64,000 bases of DNA from Pleurodeles waltl (Eukaryota; Chordata; Amphibia; Caudata; Salamandridae): NCBI RefSeq assembly GCF_031143425.1, contig NC_090447.1, positions 767,434,409 through 767,498,408 of the forward strand. Reading direction: 5' to 3'. How positions within the stretch are numbered: the stretch's first letter is position 1; each line of letters opens with the position of its first letter. The notes beneath the pieces were generated by a model that saw only the letters and a program-made list of their open reading frames with translations, did not search any database and was not told where the DNA came from. Of this stretch, positions 45,248 to 55,800 are shown piece after piece. The translations under genes were made by a program, and so were the position numbers.

Positions 45248-45252
<5 letters not shown>
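44496..45252. other. No gene; AT-rich
   Basis: Contains short TGTGTC runs near 44855-44890. From about 44990, phrases such as GACACAATATT and AAAATATCGTTTACC begin the AT-rich island. Similar phrases in the opposite sense occur near 48660-48710. Confidence 0.45.

Positions 45253-45279
<27 letters not shown>
45253..45279. repeat. (TA)n microsatellite
   Basis: Uninterrupted TA dinucleotide run. Confidence 0.9.
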
Positions 45280-45580
45280 CCTAAATCAACACACAAACAC
45301 ACATATGTGTTTGCATACATATACATATATATATATAGTATAATAATGTAATTAATAAAAATATTTATTTCACATTATATTATTTTTTATATTCTAAATG
45401 TATTACTCTGAAATTATATGTATAATATAATTAGTAAAAAATATTTGTTTTACATTCAATATTGTTAATATTTTACATTTATTAATCAAAAAATATATAT
45501 GTATAAACATACTCATTGTAATACATTTCACGTAGCACCAAGTGTATTGGTATGTAAAACAAATAGTTTTATTAATTACG
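45280..45580. other. AT-rich, no gene
   Basis: Very AT-rich sequence between two microsatellites. Confidence 0.5.
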
Positions 45581-45609
45581 TGTGTGTGTGTGTGTGTGTG
45601 TATATGTGC

Positions 45610-45640
<31 letters not shown>
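45581..45640. repeat. (TG)n(TA)n compound microsatellite
   Basis: TG run at 45581-45602, a short mixed part, then a TA run to 45640. Confidence 0.95.
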
Positions 45641-45744
45641 CAATATTTCCAAAGGATCGCCTCGCTTTTTCTTCTATCAGAGGGATAAGCAGCATCACAA
45701 AGTTCTTTGAACCATTAAAATCTTTATTTATTCTCACCACAAAA

Positions 45745-46335
45745 GGTATGTACATGCATTGGATTTCAGAGGGGTAAAATATAATAGTCTTACTCCAAAC
45801 AGCAGCATAGTAGGGAAATTGTTGGACTTTGGAGGGGTAGAATTTACTATTCCCATTCTAATCTGTGCAACAATAGGGAAAGGACTGAGCATCAAAGGGG
45901 TTAAATGTACTATTCTTACAGTAGGGAAAGCATTGGATTTCGTAGGGGTAAAATTTACTATTCCCAAACCTGTCAGTGCAACAGTAGAGAAAGTGTTGGA
46001 CTTTGGAGGGTTTAAATTCACTATTCCCTCTCAAGTCCGTGCATCACTAAGGAAAGCATTGGATTTCGTAGGGGTAAAATTTACTATTCTCACTTCAAAA
46101 AATGGGGAAGGAAAACATTGGATTTCAGAAGGGTACATTTTACTAGTCACACTCCAAACAGAGCATCAGAAGGGAAAGTGTTGGACTTTGGAGTGGTAAC
46201 ATTTACTATTTCGACTTCAATCTCTGCAACAGTAGAGAAAGCTTTGGATTTTGGTTGGTTGTTTGACATGTACTATTCCCACTCCAAACAGCACAACAGC
46301 AGGGGAAAGTGTTGAGCTGTGAAGAGGTTAATTTT
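45745..46335 (+). repeat. About 63 bp tandem repeat, nine to ten units
   Basis: Units have the form GGAAAGTGTTGGACTTTGGAGGGGTAAAATTTACTATTCCC plus a variable part with CTGTGCAACAGTAG. Most units are 63 bases, so the plus strand stays open across several of them as a 21-residue repeat (LDFGGVKFTIP then a variable part). One unit is shorter by 15 bases. I know of no protein family with this repeat, and the open frame is probably a by-product of the unit length. Confidence 0.85.
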
Positions 46336-46384
46336 ACAATTAGGATTGCAGTCTAATATGAGTAGAGAAAATGCTTAATTCCTA

Positions 46385-47470
46385 ACAAGTCAAGTTAAGT
46401 TAAGCTTTATTTGGACACAGTGAAAACTATAAAAGCACCATAATGCATACAGAAAAAAAAATATATACACTCTTGTACAAAATATATGAGATTATAAGTA
46501 AAAACATCTTGTAAAACATCAAAAAATGAATTCCATTCCATTCTGTCTTCCCGGGATTTCCTTATTCTCATTACAGCTTTGAAAAAGAAAGCTACATTAA
46601 AAATAATATCTTCAGAAAGTAATTGTGAGAACAGAAAGGTTGAACTTGTATAAATTGTCTGTCCAGTTACAAATGGTCGATATAAGCTTTTCTAGGTACA
46701 TCCTAATAGCTACAAAACATTACAAAATGCATAGTGTCCTGCGGAGACACCTGGTCACAGCCACAGGGTTCTAATGAATGGATTTCATGCCAGCCCCTTG
46801 GAGATGCTAACAGCTGATGCAACAGATTAAACCTATACCTTGTAAACAGGTAGCTATCATAATTATTAGTTACAGGTGTAAGATAAGGCTCCACAGATTG
46901 GATCGTTTTCAGCAAAGCATACTCACAGGGTATAGGCTTTTGTAATGCCTTCTGTCCCATGTCCAATAATCTCTGTCTTAAAACTGTTATCTGACCCATT
47001 TGTGATCAGGCTTGACAATGCTCCCCGGATTAGTAAATAACTCTGCCCTTCCTAGGTTTTGCTGTGACTCTTTAATGTATTTGAGCCAGGGGATATGAAG
47101 GGCATGAACAAGGGAGAGGCAATCTACCAAAATCTCCTTGTTCATTTTGGTTTCCCCTTTCATCCAGATGTGTATCCATCGTAAGAGAGGGTGGATGGCT
47201 ATAGTGTCCATGAGGTAGTAAACCCCCAATTCCTCCTGCTCTATAAAAGAAGGAACACATTGAGGAACACATAAAAACACCTTACAAATTTGTTTCAACT
47301 ACCTGTAAAAGGTTGTCCCTGTATGAGACTTTACAGACAAATTTAGCTGGGCAAACCTGCACTAATACCCTAATCAGTCTCCTTCCCAATCTAGAAGCAA
47401 AACTAGATACAGACGCATTAGCCCTTATGAAGTCAGCTTTTTTTCCATTGTAGCAGGGAATTCCATCTCA
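46385..47470 (-). pseudogene. LINE C-terminal fragment
   Basis: Minus-strand frames 47298-46987 and 46999-46703 read like the region after RT in the LINE at 34258. They include a FTRYRFNLL phrase and a zinc-knuckle CGCDQVSPQDTMHFVMFC. The 3' end is AATAAAGCTTAACTTAACTTG, similar to the AATAAAG end at 36865. Upstream, near 47470-47400, a phrase like FDSNLRWN may be the end of the RT domain. The core RT is absent and frames change. Confidence 0.6.
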
Positions 47471-47789
47471 AGTTCGAGTCAAACAGGATGCTCAAATAGG
47501 GAAATGCATGCCACTGTATCTTTATTCAAGTCCATATACATTATCAGTCACTGGTCGATACTTTAAACCCATTACATATATCAGTGGAAAAAATATTAAA
47601 CTTAATATAAAAAAAAATCAATTAACATAAAATATTTATACATAACATATATATATATATAATTATTTTTTATTGAAAATTACTTGTGTAATTTCAAAAA
47701 ATGTTTTTTTTAATACTAAAAACACAATCAAATTACATAAGTACCATTTAATAAAACATTTTTTTTACTTAATAAATAATTATTCAGTT

Positions 47790-48440
47790 ATTAATTACTT
47801 AACTTCTGAGCATCTGCCCATACAAACCTAGCAGCCTTCATCTAAAATATAATGTAAAAAATAACTATTCCATAAATTACATATTTAAAATAAATAAAAT
47901 ATTTAATTAAAAATTAAAAGTTAATTGTTAATTATTACTTAACTTCCCACTCTATACCCCTACAAACCTAACAACCTGCAGCTAAAATATAAATAAAATA
48001 AATAAATAAATAAGTATTGCATAAATTCCAAATTAAAAATCAATTAAATATTTCATTACAAATTAAACAACCAATGTTAATGGATTATTACTTAATTAAT
48101 TTCCCCCTACATCCATACAAACCCAGCAATGCACAACTAAAGTATAAGTAAAACAGATAAGTATTCCATAAATTATATAATAAAAAATCAATTACATAAT
48201 TATTTACCAATGAATATCCAATTGTTAATTAATTATTACTTAATTAACTTACCACCCTAAACCCCTAAAAACCTAACAGCCAACAAATAATATATAAAGG
48301 AAATAAATGAGTATTACCTAATAAATACCAATCTTATAATAAACACAATGTACTAAGTAATTCTTAATTAATTATTACATAATTAACTTCCAACCCTACC
48401 CCCACCAAAAACCAAACAACCCATTAAAAAATGATAAATT
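47790..48440. repeat. AT-rich tandem array, about 145 bp unit, five copies
   Basis: Each unit has TTAATTATTACTTAATTAACTT, then a C-rich phrase (CCACCCTAAACCCCTACAAACCTAACA), then an A/T-rich tail with AAATAAGTATTCCATAAATT. Units begin near 47795, 47932, 48086, 48232 and 48372, so the period is 137-154. Copies are diverged with many small indels. Confidence 0.8.
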
Positions 48441-49252
48441 ACCATTAAAAATTAAAATGTAAAAATCTAAATCACTTAAAATTGCAAGCTGTATTTTAAA
48501 AATGATTAATAACATTTATATAAACAATAGTACACATAAAATTAATTTATCAACTAAAGAACATTAAAAAATATATTTTATCAACATATTTGTGAAAATG
48601 ATGTTAAAACATCTATATTATTTAAAATGATATAACTTACTTCAAAAAATGACATCCCTGTCAACGATATTTGTGCATTACGATATTTGTGTCACAATAA
48701 TTATTATTCTGTATTTCTGTCCCCCGATATTTTGAACTGGATACTTTATTCAAACACCAACAAAACACCTTCTTGCCCAATTGCCTGAATTGCTGAAGAC
48801 AGTAGGAACAACTTTTATCTACAGCTTCTGGTTATCTCCTGTCCTCTAGCTAAGATTGAGACACTTCATCAGCTTAATCTAATGTTTGGAAGATACTTTG
48901 AAAAGGAAGAAGGGCTACTTAGTCCCAGGGGAGGAAATTCTAGCAAATATGTAAAACTGTTTCACCAGATTAATTTACAATCTCTTGGTCTAGCAGCCCC
49001 TCTTAATCATTAAGAGTAACGTTTACAAAAGGCGACAGATGTCCTCATAGTTTTGTCAGACCTTAAAAGTGACTCTATTATGGCACTTTATATTGAGGAA
49101 AATTGTACCTTGATACTCTCAATATTTATTTGTTCTCAACTGTAGCACCTCGTTGTTGTGTGGATTCTTTAGATGGTATTCTCTTCCTTCTTCCTCCGAA
49201 TTTGTGTACTTGATTTATCTATACCACTTTTACCAACCTTTAAGGGAGAGGA
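48441..49252. other. AT-rich to unassigned
   Basis: 48441-48730 continues the AT-rich island and ends with ACGATATTTGTGTCACAATAATT, in the opposite sense to phrases near 44990. A frame at about 48840-49010 (KIETLHQLNLMFGRYF) vaguely resembles a LINE C-terminus but is not diagnostic. Confidence 0.4.
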
Positions 49253-49257
49253 CTTTG

Positions 49258-49464
49258 TGTGGGGAACATGAAGAGAAACAAGCGTTCTTCTTTTCCAGGT
49301 AGTTTTATTATCAGTCCAAAATAGTAAACAAGTTTACATTGTAAGAAGGGGCACAGAGAAAGCCATCAGCGCCGACACCCGTTGGCGTAGTGTGGAATCC
49401 CCAGCACGAAGCTCGGTCAGTGGATTCCATTCTACGCACCAGCATTCTCTCTTACATCACCACA
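49258..49464 (-). repeat. 3' LTR of the gypsy element
   Basis: 207 bp, TGTGGT to CCCACA on the minus strand. One mismatch to the 5' LTR. Confidence 0.95.
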
Positions 49465-49480
49465 CTTCTCCCCTCTTTTA
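49465..49480 (-). promoter_or_regulatory. Polypurine tract
   Basis: Minus strand AAAAGAGGGGAGAAG directly before the 3' LTR. This is the expected primer site for plus-strand DNA synthesis. Confidence 0.85.
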
Positions 49481-49661
49481 CAAAAATGCAACAATAAAAC
49501 ACAAATTAAATGAATAAAGAGAAACTAATCTAAGAGAAACAAGTAATAAAATACAAGTAATAAAATAATCACACAGAAGCTTAAACACTATAATATTCTT
49601 CCTCAACACTATAATATTTTCCTCAAGGCAAAACATAGTCTTGGAATTTTGTAGGCCTGTT

Positions 49662-50393
49662 TCATCTCCTCACACTCCTTCTAATTCCCATATCTAATTG
49701 TTCAGAAAGAACTTTATTCCCTGCTTGTTTAGCTTGAACCGAAGATTTGTGCCCATACTTCTTACTCTCCGCAACTCCATCTCGGACACTGGGATCCAAC
49801 GCCAGTCTAGTGATGCTCCACCAACTGCCATCAGTAAGTTTTGCCGCATTTTTACGTACCTCAAGAATTTGTTGAGATTCTATGAACTTTGACATGCCTT
49901 TCCTAACCACTAAGGGATCTTTCACTCTCACCCAGTCACCCACTTGCAGGGTATTGTTACCCCTAAACCCGACCAGCCTTTTCCTGCCAATAAAATCTGA
50001 ATTATGTTTTGCAGTATTCCAAATTTCCTTCAAGTTGCTACCATCATGAAAAAGCTCAATCATCCAGAAAGGGCACAATTCAGTTGTAGCAACTCTGCCT
50101 CTCATTAATTCAAAAGGACTTCTACCAGTGGCGACATGAGGTGTTGTACGACGGGACCAAATCAATTCCTTAATTGCCTGAACCACTGATAAGTTGCTCC
50201 TGAGAGCAGCCTGAATACACTCCACTAGCACACGATTAAAACGTTCCACAGTACCATTACTTTGAGGATGATATAATGGGGTCCTTATGTGTTTAATTCC
50301 ACATTTGCGTAAAAATTCACACATTTCACCAGAAACAAATTGAACACCATTGTCCGTCAATATCTGTTGTGGGAAACCCTTAACCAAAAACAT
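49662..50393 (-). pseudogene. Gypsy integrase core and C-terminus, frameshifted from pol
   Basis: The 243-residue frame continues the integrase core: GFPQQILTDNGVQFVSGEM (second catalytic Asp), then TPLYHPQSNGTVERFNRVL with the catalytic Glu. After the ATTELCPFW block comes a C-terminal GNNTLQVGDWVRVKDP domain of the chromatin- or DNA-binding type. It is one frame off the upstream pol reading, with which it overlaps at 50380-50393 (around AGAGATG). A single base indel therefore separates the first catalytic Asp from the rest. Confidence 0.9.
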
Positions 50394-52620
50394 CTCTCAA
50401 GCATCTGATAACACTTTGTGTAGTTGGATATCTAACTGGTAGAACTTCCACCCATTTTGAAAGATGATCTACAATTACAATGAAGTACCTCATATCCGGT
50501 GGTAATATGTAATAAGGCCCTAGAAAATCTAACCCAATTTTTTGCCAAGCTCTAGCTGGGGATGGAACAAAAGAATCTCCCGCCACCTGAGTGTTGAGTA
50601 CCTTGTCGCTAGAGCAGCATCTAGTACAATTTCTCACAAATTCTTCAATTTCCTTGTCCATCTTAGGCCACCAAAAGTTTGATCTTAGTTTCCTTTTGGT
50701 GATTGTGGAACCTAAATGACCAGAATGTGCTTTGGTTATCAAATTATTTCTAAAACATTGAGGAGGAACAAGTTTATCACCTCTAATAAGTTTGTCCCCT
50801 TCAATAGACAATTCGTCTGACACCTTCCAAAAGGGCTGCACATCTAAAGACAAACTCTTCTCCTTCGGCCAGCCAACCTTAACCATACGCATAACATCAC
50901 GTAGTAAGTTATCCTTTTTCACTGATTCAATCCAGCACCCTTCTTCTGAAATATCATCAAAGTCAGAGATGGATGCTATGAAACACTCTTCAATTTCAGT
51001 TTCCCATTCTAACTCGTCATCCTCTCTGATGGGCAAGCGAGATAGACAATCTGCCCTACTGTTCTTCCCTCCTGGAATATATTCAACCGAGAAATTGAAC
51101 TCCAATAACTTAGCTGAAAGTCGGGCTATGCGAGCAGTGGAGCGTCTAACTTTTTTACCCGATAAAATATCCACCAGGGGCCGATGATCTGTTCTTAGGA
51201 TAAAATGTCTACCCCAAAGATACTGTCTAAACTTCTCCACACTCCATACGCAAGCTAACAGTTCTTTTTCAATTACGGAGTATTTCCGTTCTACCTCTCG
51301 TAAAGTTCTTGAAGCAAAGCCAACAGTATTTTCTTTGCCAAAGTCACTATCAGAAACTTGCGTTAACACTGCTCCTAAACCATACTCACACGCATCTACT
51401 GTAACTATGGTTTTACGACCTTCTAAAAAAGGTTGTAATGCTGGAGATTTAACAATACTTTGTTTAGTCTGCTCAAATGCTTCATTACATCCTTTAGACC
51501 AAACGAAAGTCTGTTTATTCCTAAGTAGTGACCTGAGGCAATTTGTGGTCTTGGCAAAATCCTTCAAAAATTTTGCGTAAAATTCACACAACCCCAAAAA
51601 ATATAGTAATTGCTCTTTGGTCTCAGGTGCTGGAGCCTCAAGAATACTCATTACTAAGCCTGGCTTGGGTTTGACCCCCTTATCAGAAAGAACATGACCT
51701 AAATACTCAATTTCCCTAGTCTTAAAAATGCACTTGTCCTTCCTTAGGGTCACCCCCCTTTCCTCCAAAGTCTTCAGGACCTCTTCCAAAACTCTGTCAT
51801 GAGCACTATCTGTGTCAGCGAAAACCAGTATGTCATCTTGAAATACCACCACATTAGAATTGTTAGAAAACATATCAGTCATCAGTCTTTGGAATACGGC
51901 AGCAGCCGAAGCTAGACCAAATGGTAACCTGCAAAATTGGAAGGTTCCATCCAGAGTGACAAAGGCTGTCAGGTGTCTCGAATTAACATCTAATTCTACT
52001 TGATGATAAGCCGATCTTAGGTCTAATTTCGTGAACCAACACGCAGGGCCAACTTTCGTAATAAGATCATCAATGCGAGGTAATGGAAAACTGTCAACCC
52101 AGATCACATCATTCAAACTCCTCAAATCCACACACATCCTCAACTCTCCAGAACTTTTCTTTGCCAGAACTATAGGAGACAACCAAAGTGTAGCTTCCAC
52201 TTTCTCTATAATACCCTGTTCACACATGTCTTTGACCAACTTGGACAAATCCGATCTTACACTAAGTGGAACATTTCTCAATTTATGTTTTATGGGTACT
52301 GCAGCTTGATTTATCTTTATAGTGTGTGCAACATTTGTAATTTTCCCTAGTTTGTCTTGAAACAATTTGTGGAATTTGTGTTGCCAAATATCAGCAGTGT
52401 GAGAAACAGTTTGACTACAGTAAGTAAAATTACTTTCAACAGTGACTGGTTTCATTCTTCCTGGTTTGATGATTAATTTAAATTCAGCTTGGTGTATCAG
52501 CCCTAAAACATTGATACCCTTCCTGGCTACATAAACTTTACCTTGAATGGTTTCACTAAAGACAGATAATGAGGTCCAAAAATATCCAATTAAATCAATT
52601 TTACTGCCTTCAAAGGCCAA
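50380..52620 (-). pseudogene. Gypsy pol: reverse transcriptase, RNase H, integrase N-terminus
   Basis: A 746-residue frame. RT has CVDLRSLNDV, FTKLDLRSAYHQV (first Asp), FCRLPFGLASAAAVFQ and VVFQDDILVF, the catalytic box being FQDD rather than the more common Y-X-DD. It continues with EIEYLGH. RNase H follows (TVDACEYGLGAVLTQ, KYSVIEKELLACVWSVEKF, RTDHRPL, ADCLSRLP). The integrase HHCC domain (HSGHLGSTITKRKL, CTRCC) and the start of the core with GLDFLGPY (first Asp) come next. It is in the same frame as gag-protease upstream, separated by a TGA at 52654-52656, and ends at a frameshift into the integrase. Confidence 0.95.
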
Positions 52621-52656
52621 TGTGGCAACATCAGGAGGAGAAATAGTTTTCTCCCC

Positions 52657-53148
52657 TCAAAACTCATTGAATCTCTCTAGTGAAATAATTGTGATGCGAG
52701 CTCCTGTATCAACCAATAATTTAATCTTAACTCCTCCAATCAGCACATCAATGTCAGGGTCCGACACTAACTTATTGACTGTAGAGGTGTCTCTGACTAC
52801 TAAAACAAATTCATTGTTGTTGTCTTCACGATAGATCTCCTTGTCTTCCTCTAATACACAATGAACATTTCCCTTTTTAATGCTCCTGCAAACTCGTGAG
52901 AAGTGTCCAAGTTTGTTACAGCTCCTACACTGTTGATTGACCGCAGGACAGTTTTTAAAGGAGGAAATATGATTTGCAGAACCACATCTAAAACACATGG
53001 TTCTGTGGTTGCCCTTGGAAGAAAAAACATTTCTGGAGGATGAGAAGGTTTCTTGTTTCCTTTCCACACGAGCTGATTTCTTGTTGTCATTGTTTTGTGA
53101 ATTTACAACTGCACCAGAAATAGAAATGTTTGACAACGACATCTCCAA
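52657..53148 (-). pseudogene. Gypsy nucleocapsid and protease segment
   Basis: Contains two cysteine-rich zinc-knuckle boxes (CFRCGSANHIS with a downstream C, and CRSCNKLGHFSRVC), the nucleocapsid part of Gag. It ends with the retroviral-type aspartic protease motif LLVDTGARITII. It is in frame with the upstream Gag capsid segment but separated by a TAG (53158-53160), and in frame with RT downstream but separated by a TGA. Confidence 0.9.
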
Positions 53149-53160
53149 TTGTTTTGCATC

Positions 53161-53691
53161 CTACTGCGAACATTCAATACTTTTTGCTATGTCAATAGCC
53201 TTATCCAGGGATGGGTCTTTGCATGTTAACAGTTTTTCCTGGATTCTCTTAGAATGACACCTTGCAACTAATTGGTCACATATGAGTTGAGAAGTAAAAT
53301 TTTCAAATTCACATTTAGCAGCCAAAACTTTTAACGCTGTTATAAATGAATCTATACTCTCATTGGGATTCTGTGATCTCGTGAAAAACTTATACCTATG
53401 TACCACTATATTTTTTGATTTAATAAAATGCTTATCTAATTGTGCTACAGCCATTTCGAATTCATCTAATTCTTCATCGTCACGTAACTCGTAAACTGGT
53501 AGATGATCAAAAATGTTTTGACCTTCCACCCCCAGATAATAATACATTAAACTGTTTTTCCTTTCTGGCCTAAATTTATGGCCGTCAATGGCACCTAAAA
53601 AGGCTTTAAAAGAACGAAACCACAATTTCCATTCCAAAAGGGGTTCTCCGGGGTCTTGTAAAAATGGAGCAGGTGGCATAACAGTCAGCAT
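53161..53691 (-). pseudogene. Gypsy Gag capsid segment
   Basis: 176 residues from an ATG at 53691 to a TAG. It contains a typical gypsy Gag capsid region: WKLWFRSFKAFLGAIDG, ALKVLAAKCEFENF and QLVARCHSKRIQEKLL, as in the Ty3/gypsy gag (Retrotrans_gag-like) domain. The in-frame TAG directly follows a CAG codon and would cut off the nucleocapsid unless read through. Confidence 0.9.
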
Positions 53692-54335
53692 TTTCTTCGT
53701 CTTCTTTTTTTTTTGTTAAAGTTCTATTACAAGTGTAATATAAAATTGAATCAATAAAATGTCCAAAAGAAAGATGGCCGAACCAATAAGTTACAGAAAA
53801 AAAATAATTAGTCCTTCCTTTACTTCAATAGGAAACAAAAAGGAGAAAAAGAGAAAAGAAAAAAAAAATGGTGTCCTTCCTTTATTTCTGAAGAGTTCAA
53901 AGCTTCCGGTAAACTCGAGTCCAGCGATGAGACGCGCGAGTCAAGAGCGGCATGTGTGGAATGCAGACGCGCGCAGGAAGACAACAATGCGGCACGAGCG
54001 TTGACAGTTAGAAACGCTCGTGACCATTGGCAAAAGAAAATTGAAAGAAAAGCGAAAAATGAGGAAGAAAAAAAAACTCACTCTGTGCCCCCAAAACGCT
54101 ACAAACACAACGAAGCCCCAGGGCTTCCGAAGCGCTTTCCTTACAGCCTCCACTTCAAGAATTCGGCCACCGATGGCGCAGCTACCAGCAGGAACGGAAA
54201 TGATGAAGCTCAAGTGCATTCGAGGTGCTGTGATTTGATATGGAGCGGTAAAACCTTCAGCCGATACAACCGAAGCGACCGGTTTGCTTACCGGTAGACA
54301 AAGTAAAAAAAAATGAAACGCACCTTGACAGATTT
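53692..54335 (-). other. Gypsy 5' leader
   Basis: Untranslated region between the primer-binding site and the gag ATG, with A-rich and T-rich runs (near 53845-53870 and 53704-53716). The plus-strand open frames here are not supported as genes. Confidence 0.7.
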
Positions 54336-54352
54336 GTTCCCCCTCGTCGCCA
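54336..54352 (-). promoter_or_regulatory. Primer-binding site
   Basis: Minus strand TGGCGACGAGGGGGAAC a few bases inside the 5' LTR. TGG matches the CCA end of a tRNA. The exact tRNA was not identified. Confidence 0.75.
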
Positions 54353-54356
54353 AAAA

Positions 54357-54563
54357 TGTGGGGAACATGAAGAGAAACAAGCGTTCTTCTTTTCCAGGTA
54401 GTTTTATTATCAGTCCAAAATAGTAAACAAGTTTACATTGTAAGAAGGGGCACAGAGAAAGCCATCAGCGCCGACACCCATTGGCGTAGTGTGGAATCCC
54501 CAGCACGAAGCTCGGTCAGTGGATTCCATTCTACGCACCAGCATTCTCTCTTACATCACCACA
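54357..54563 (-). repeat. 5' LTR of the gypsy element
   Basis: 207 bp, identical to the other LTR except for one base. Promoter for the minus-strand transcript. Confidence 0.95.
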
Positions 54564-54698
54564 CTTTGGCTATTAGTTGGCTTTGGGGCTGCAATACTTT
54601 TAGCAGTTAGCTATCGACATTTATGATCATTGGCCACTGTTCAGTCCTTTTGTTCTTTCCTTGTTTGGTTTACATGTTTTGTGGATTAATGCTTTTTA

Positions 54699-54854
54699 GG
54701 CCCATATTTATACTCTTTTTGTGCTGCATTTGGGTCATTTTTTTACGCAAAAGTGGCGCAAACTTACAAAATACAATCATATTTTGTAAATTTGCGCCGC
54801 TTTTGCATAAAAAAATTACGCAAATGTGGCGCAAAAAAAGTATTAATATGGGCC
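54699..54854. mobile_element. 156 bp palindromic MITE
   Basis: Ends GGCCCATATTTATACT and its inverse, flanked by TTA duplications (54696-54698 and 54855-54857). The whole unit is one long palindrome centred on ATACAATCATATTTTG and can fold into a single hairpin. The TTA target fits the TWA preference of PIF/Harbinger-like elements. Same family as 61079-61234 and the ends of 4006-4931. Confidence 0.95.
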
Positions 54855-54857
54855 TTA

Positions 54858-55065
54858 GTGTGATATCTAACTCTGGGTGCCCTGTCAGTACTAAACTGGA
54901 ATCATGGGTTATGTTAGGGTAGGAGGGCTTGTACACTTTGGAATCTCACTGAGACGGTTCTCAATATTTGCCACCTTATTCAAACTACATCTTTGATTCC
55001 CACATCTGAAGGTAGTTGCCTACCATGAAACTCATGTATTTTAGCTCACTTTCAATATCTTTCTA
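54858..55065. other. Unassigned
   Basis: Short stretch without recognisable content. Confidence 0.4.
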
Positions 55066-55067
55066 AG

Positions 55068-55800
55068 GGCCTCATTACAAGTTGGATGGGTGTATCCCGA
55101 CCTGTGCTTAAAACCCTGTTTACGCACGGGTCAGAATTATGAATTGGAAGGTATTTAAAGCATCTGATAGTTATTAGATGCGTAAAATCAAACCTGCCAA
55201 CTCACACGGTGCCACCATGTGACACACAGTATTGGCTTCCATCACACAGCCACCCGGTGAGGAGCCAATATCACATGTGGTAGGGAAAAGGAGCTGACAA
55301 CCACTGTAAATAGAGGTTTTCAGTTCCTTTTTGGAGGGTTTAACTGCTGTTGTCCATTAATGAGTGTAAAAACACCCCAGGACAACGGCAGCAGCCTCAC
55401 CAAGCTATTATTTTTTTTATTTTGAGGAGGGGCTTTGGGCCGGGGTGGGGGCCAAGGTTGTCCTTAGGTGCTTCTTGGCATGAGGCCCCACCCCCTCTCA
55501 GGCATTGCCCTCTCCTCACACTGTGAGGTTTTTGGTGAAGTTGCCAGGTCTGGTTAAATACCTAGATCTGCTTTAAATTTGGGAAGGTTAAACCTGCCGA
55601 AATTGAACTGTGGAAAAGCGTACAGTATTTACTGTGTTAATCAGATTTTGATGTGTTCCACACCAGAAATCGCATGGTATTCCCCACAAACTCATAACAG
55701 ACGCTATTTATCACACCCTCTAAATAACATACTTTTGTGGTTTCGCTATTTAGTAGGTGTGATACATAGCACCTATACTAACCTATACTAATAATCAGGG
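55068..55800. repeat. Probable hairpin-rich transposon remnant
   Basis: Begins GGGCCTCATTACAAG, close to the Harbinger start GGCCCTCATTACAAC. Inside are inverted pairs GCATCTGAT/ATTAGATGC (about 55168-55190), TATTGGCTTCC facing GGAGCCAATA (about 55231-55271) and CGCTATTTATCACACC facing GGTGTGATACATAGC (about 55703-55770). No clear right terminus was found. Confidence 0.4.

Larger units (their letters stand above)
49258..54563 (-). mobile_element. Young near-complete Ty3/gypsy LTR retrotransposon
   Basis: A 5306 bp element bounded by 207 bp LTRs that differ at one base (G/A at the CCCGTTGG site) and flanked by perfect 5 bp duplications CTTTG (49253-49257 and 54564-54568). On the minus strand the order is LTR, primer-binding site, leader, gag, protease, RT, RNase H, integrase, polypurine tract, LTR, the Ty3/gypsy order. 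There is no env. Gag through RNase H is in a single frame, interrupted by one TAG and one TGA. The integrase has one further frameshift. Confidence 0.95.

Noticed and set aside
53956..54297. 113-residue plus-strand frame in the gypsy leader
   Set aside because: Lies antisense in the untranslated leader and has no recognisable domain.
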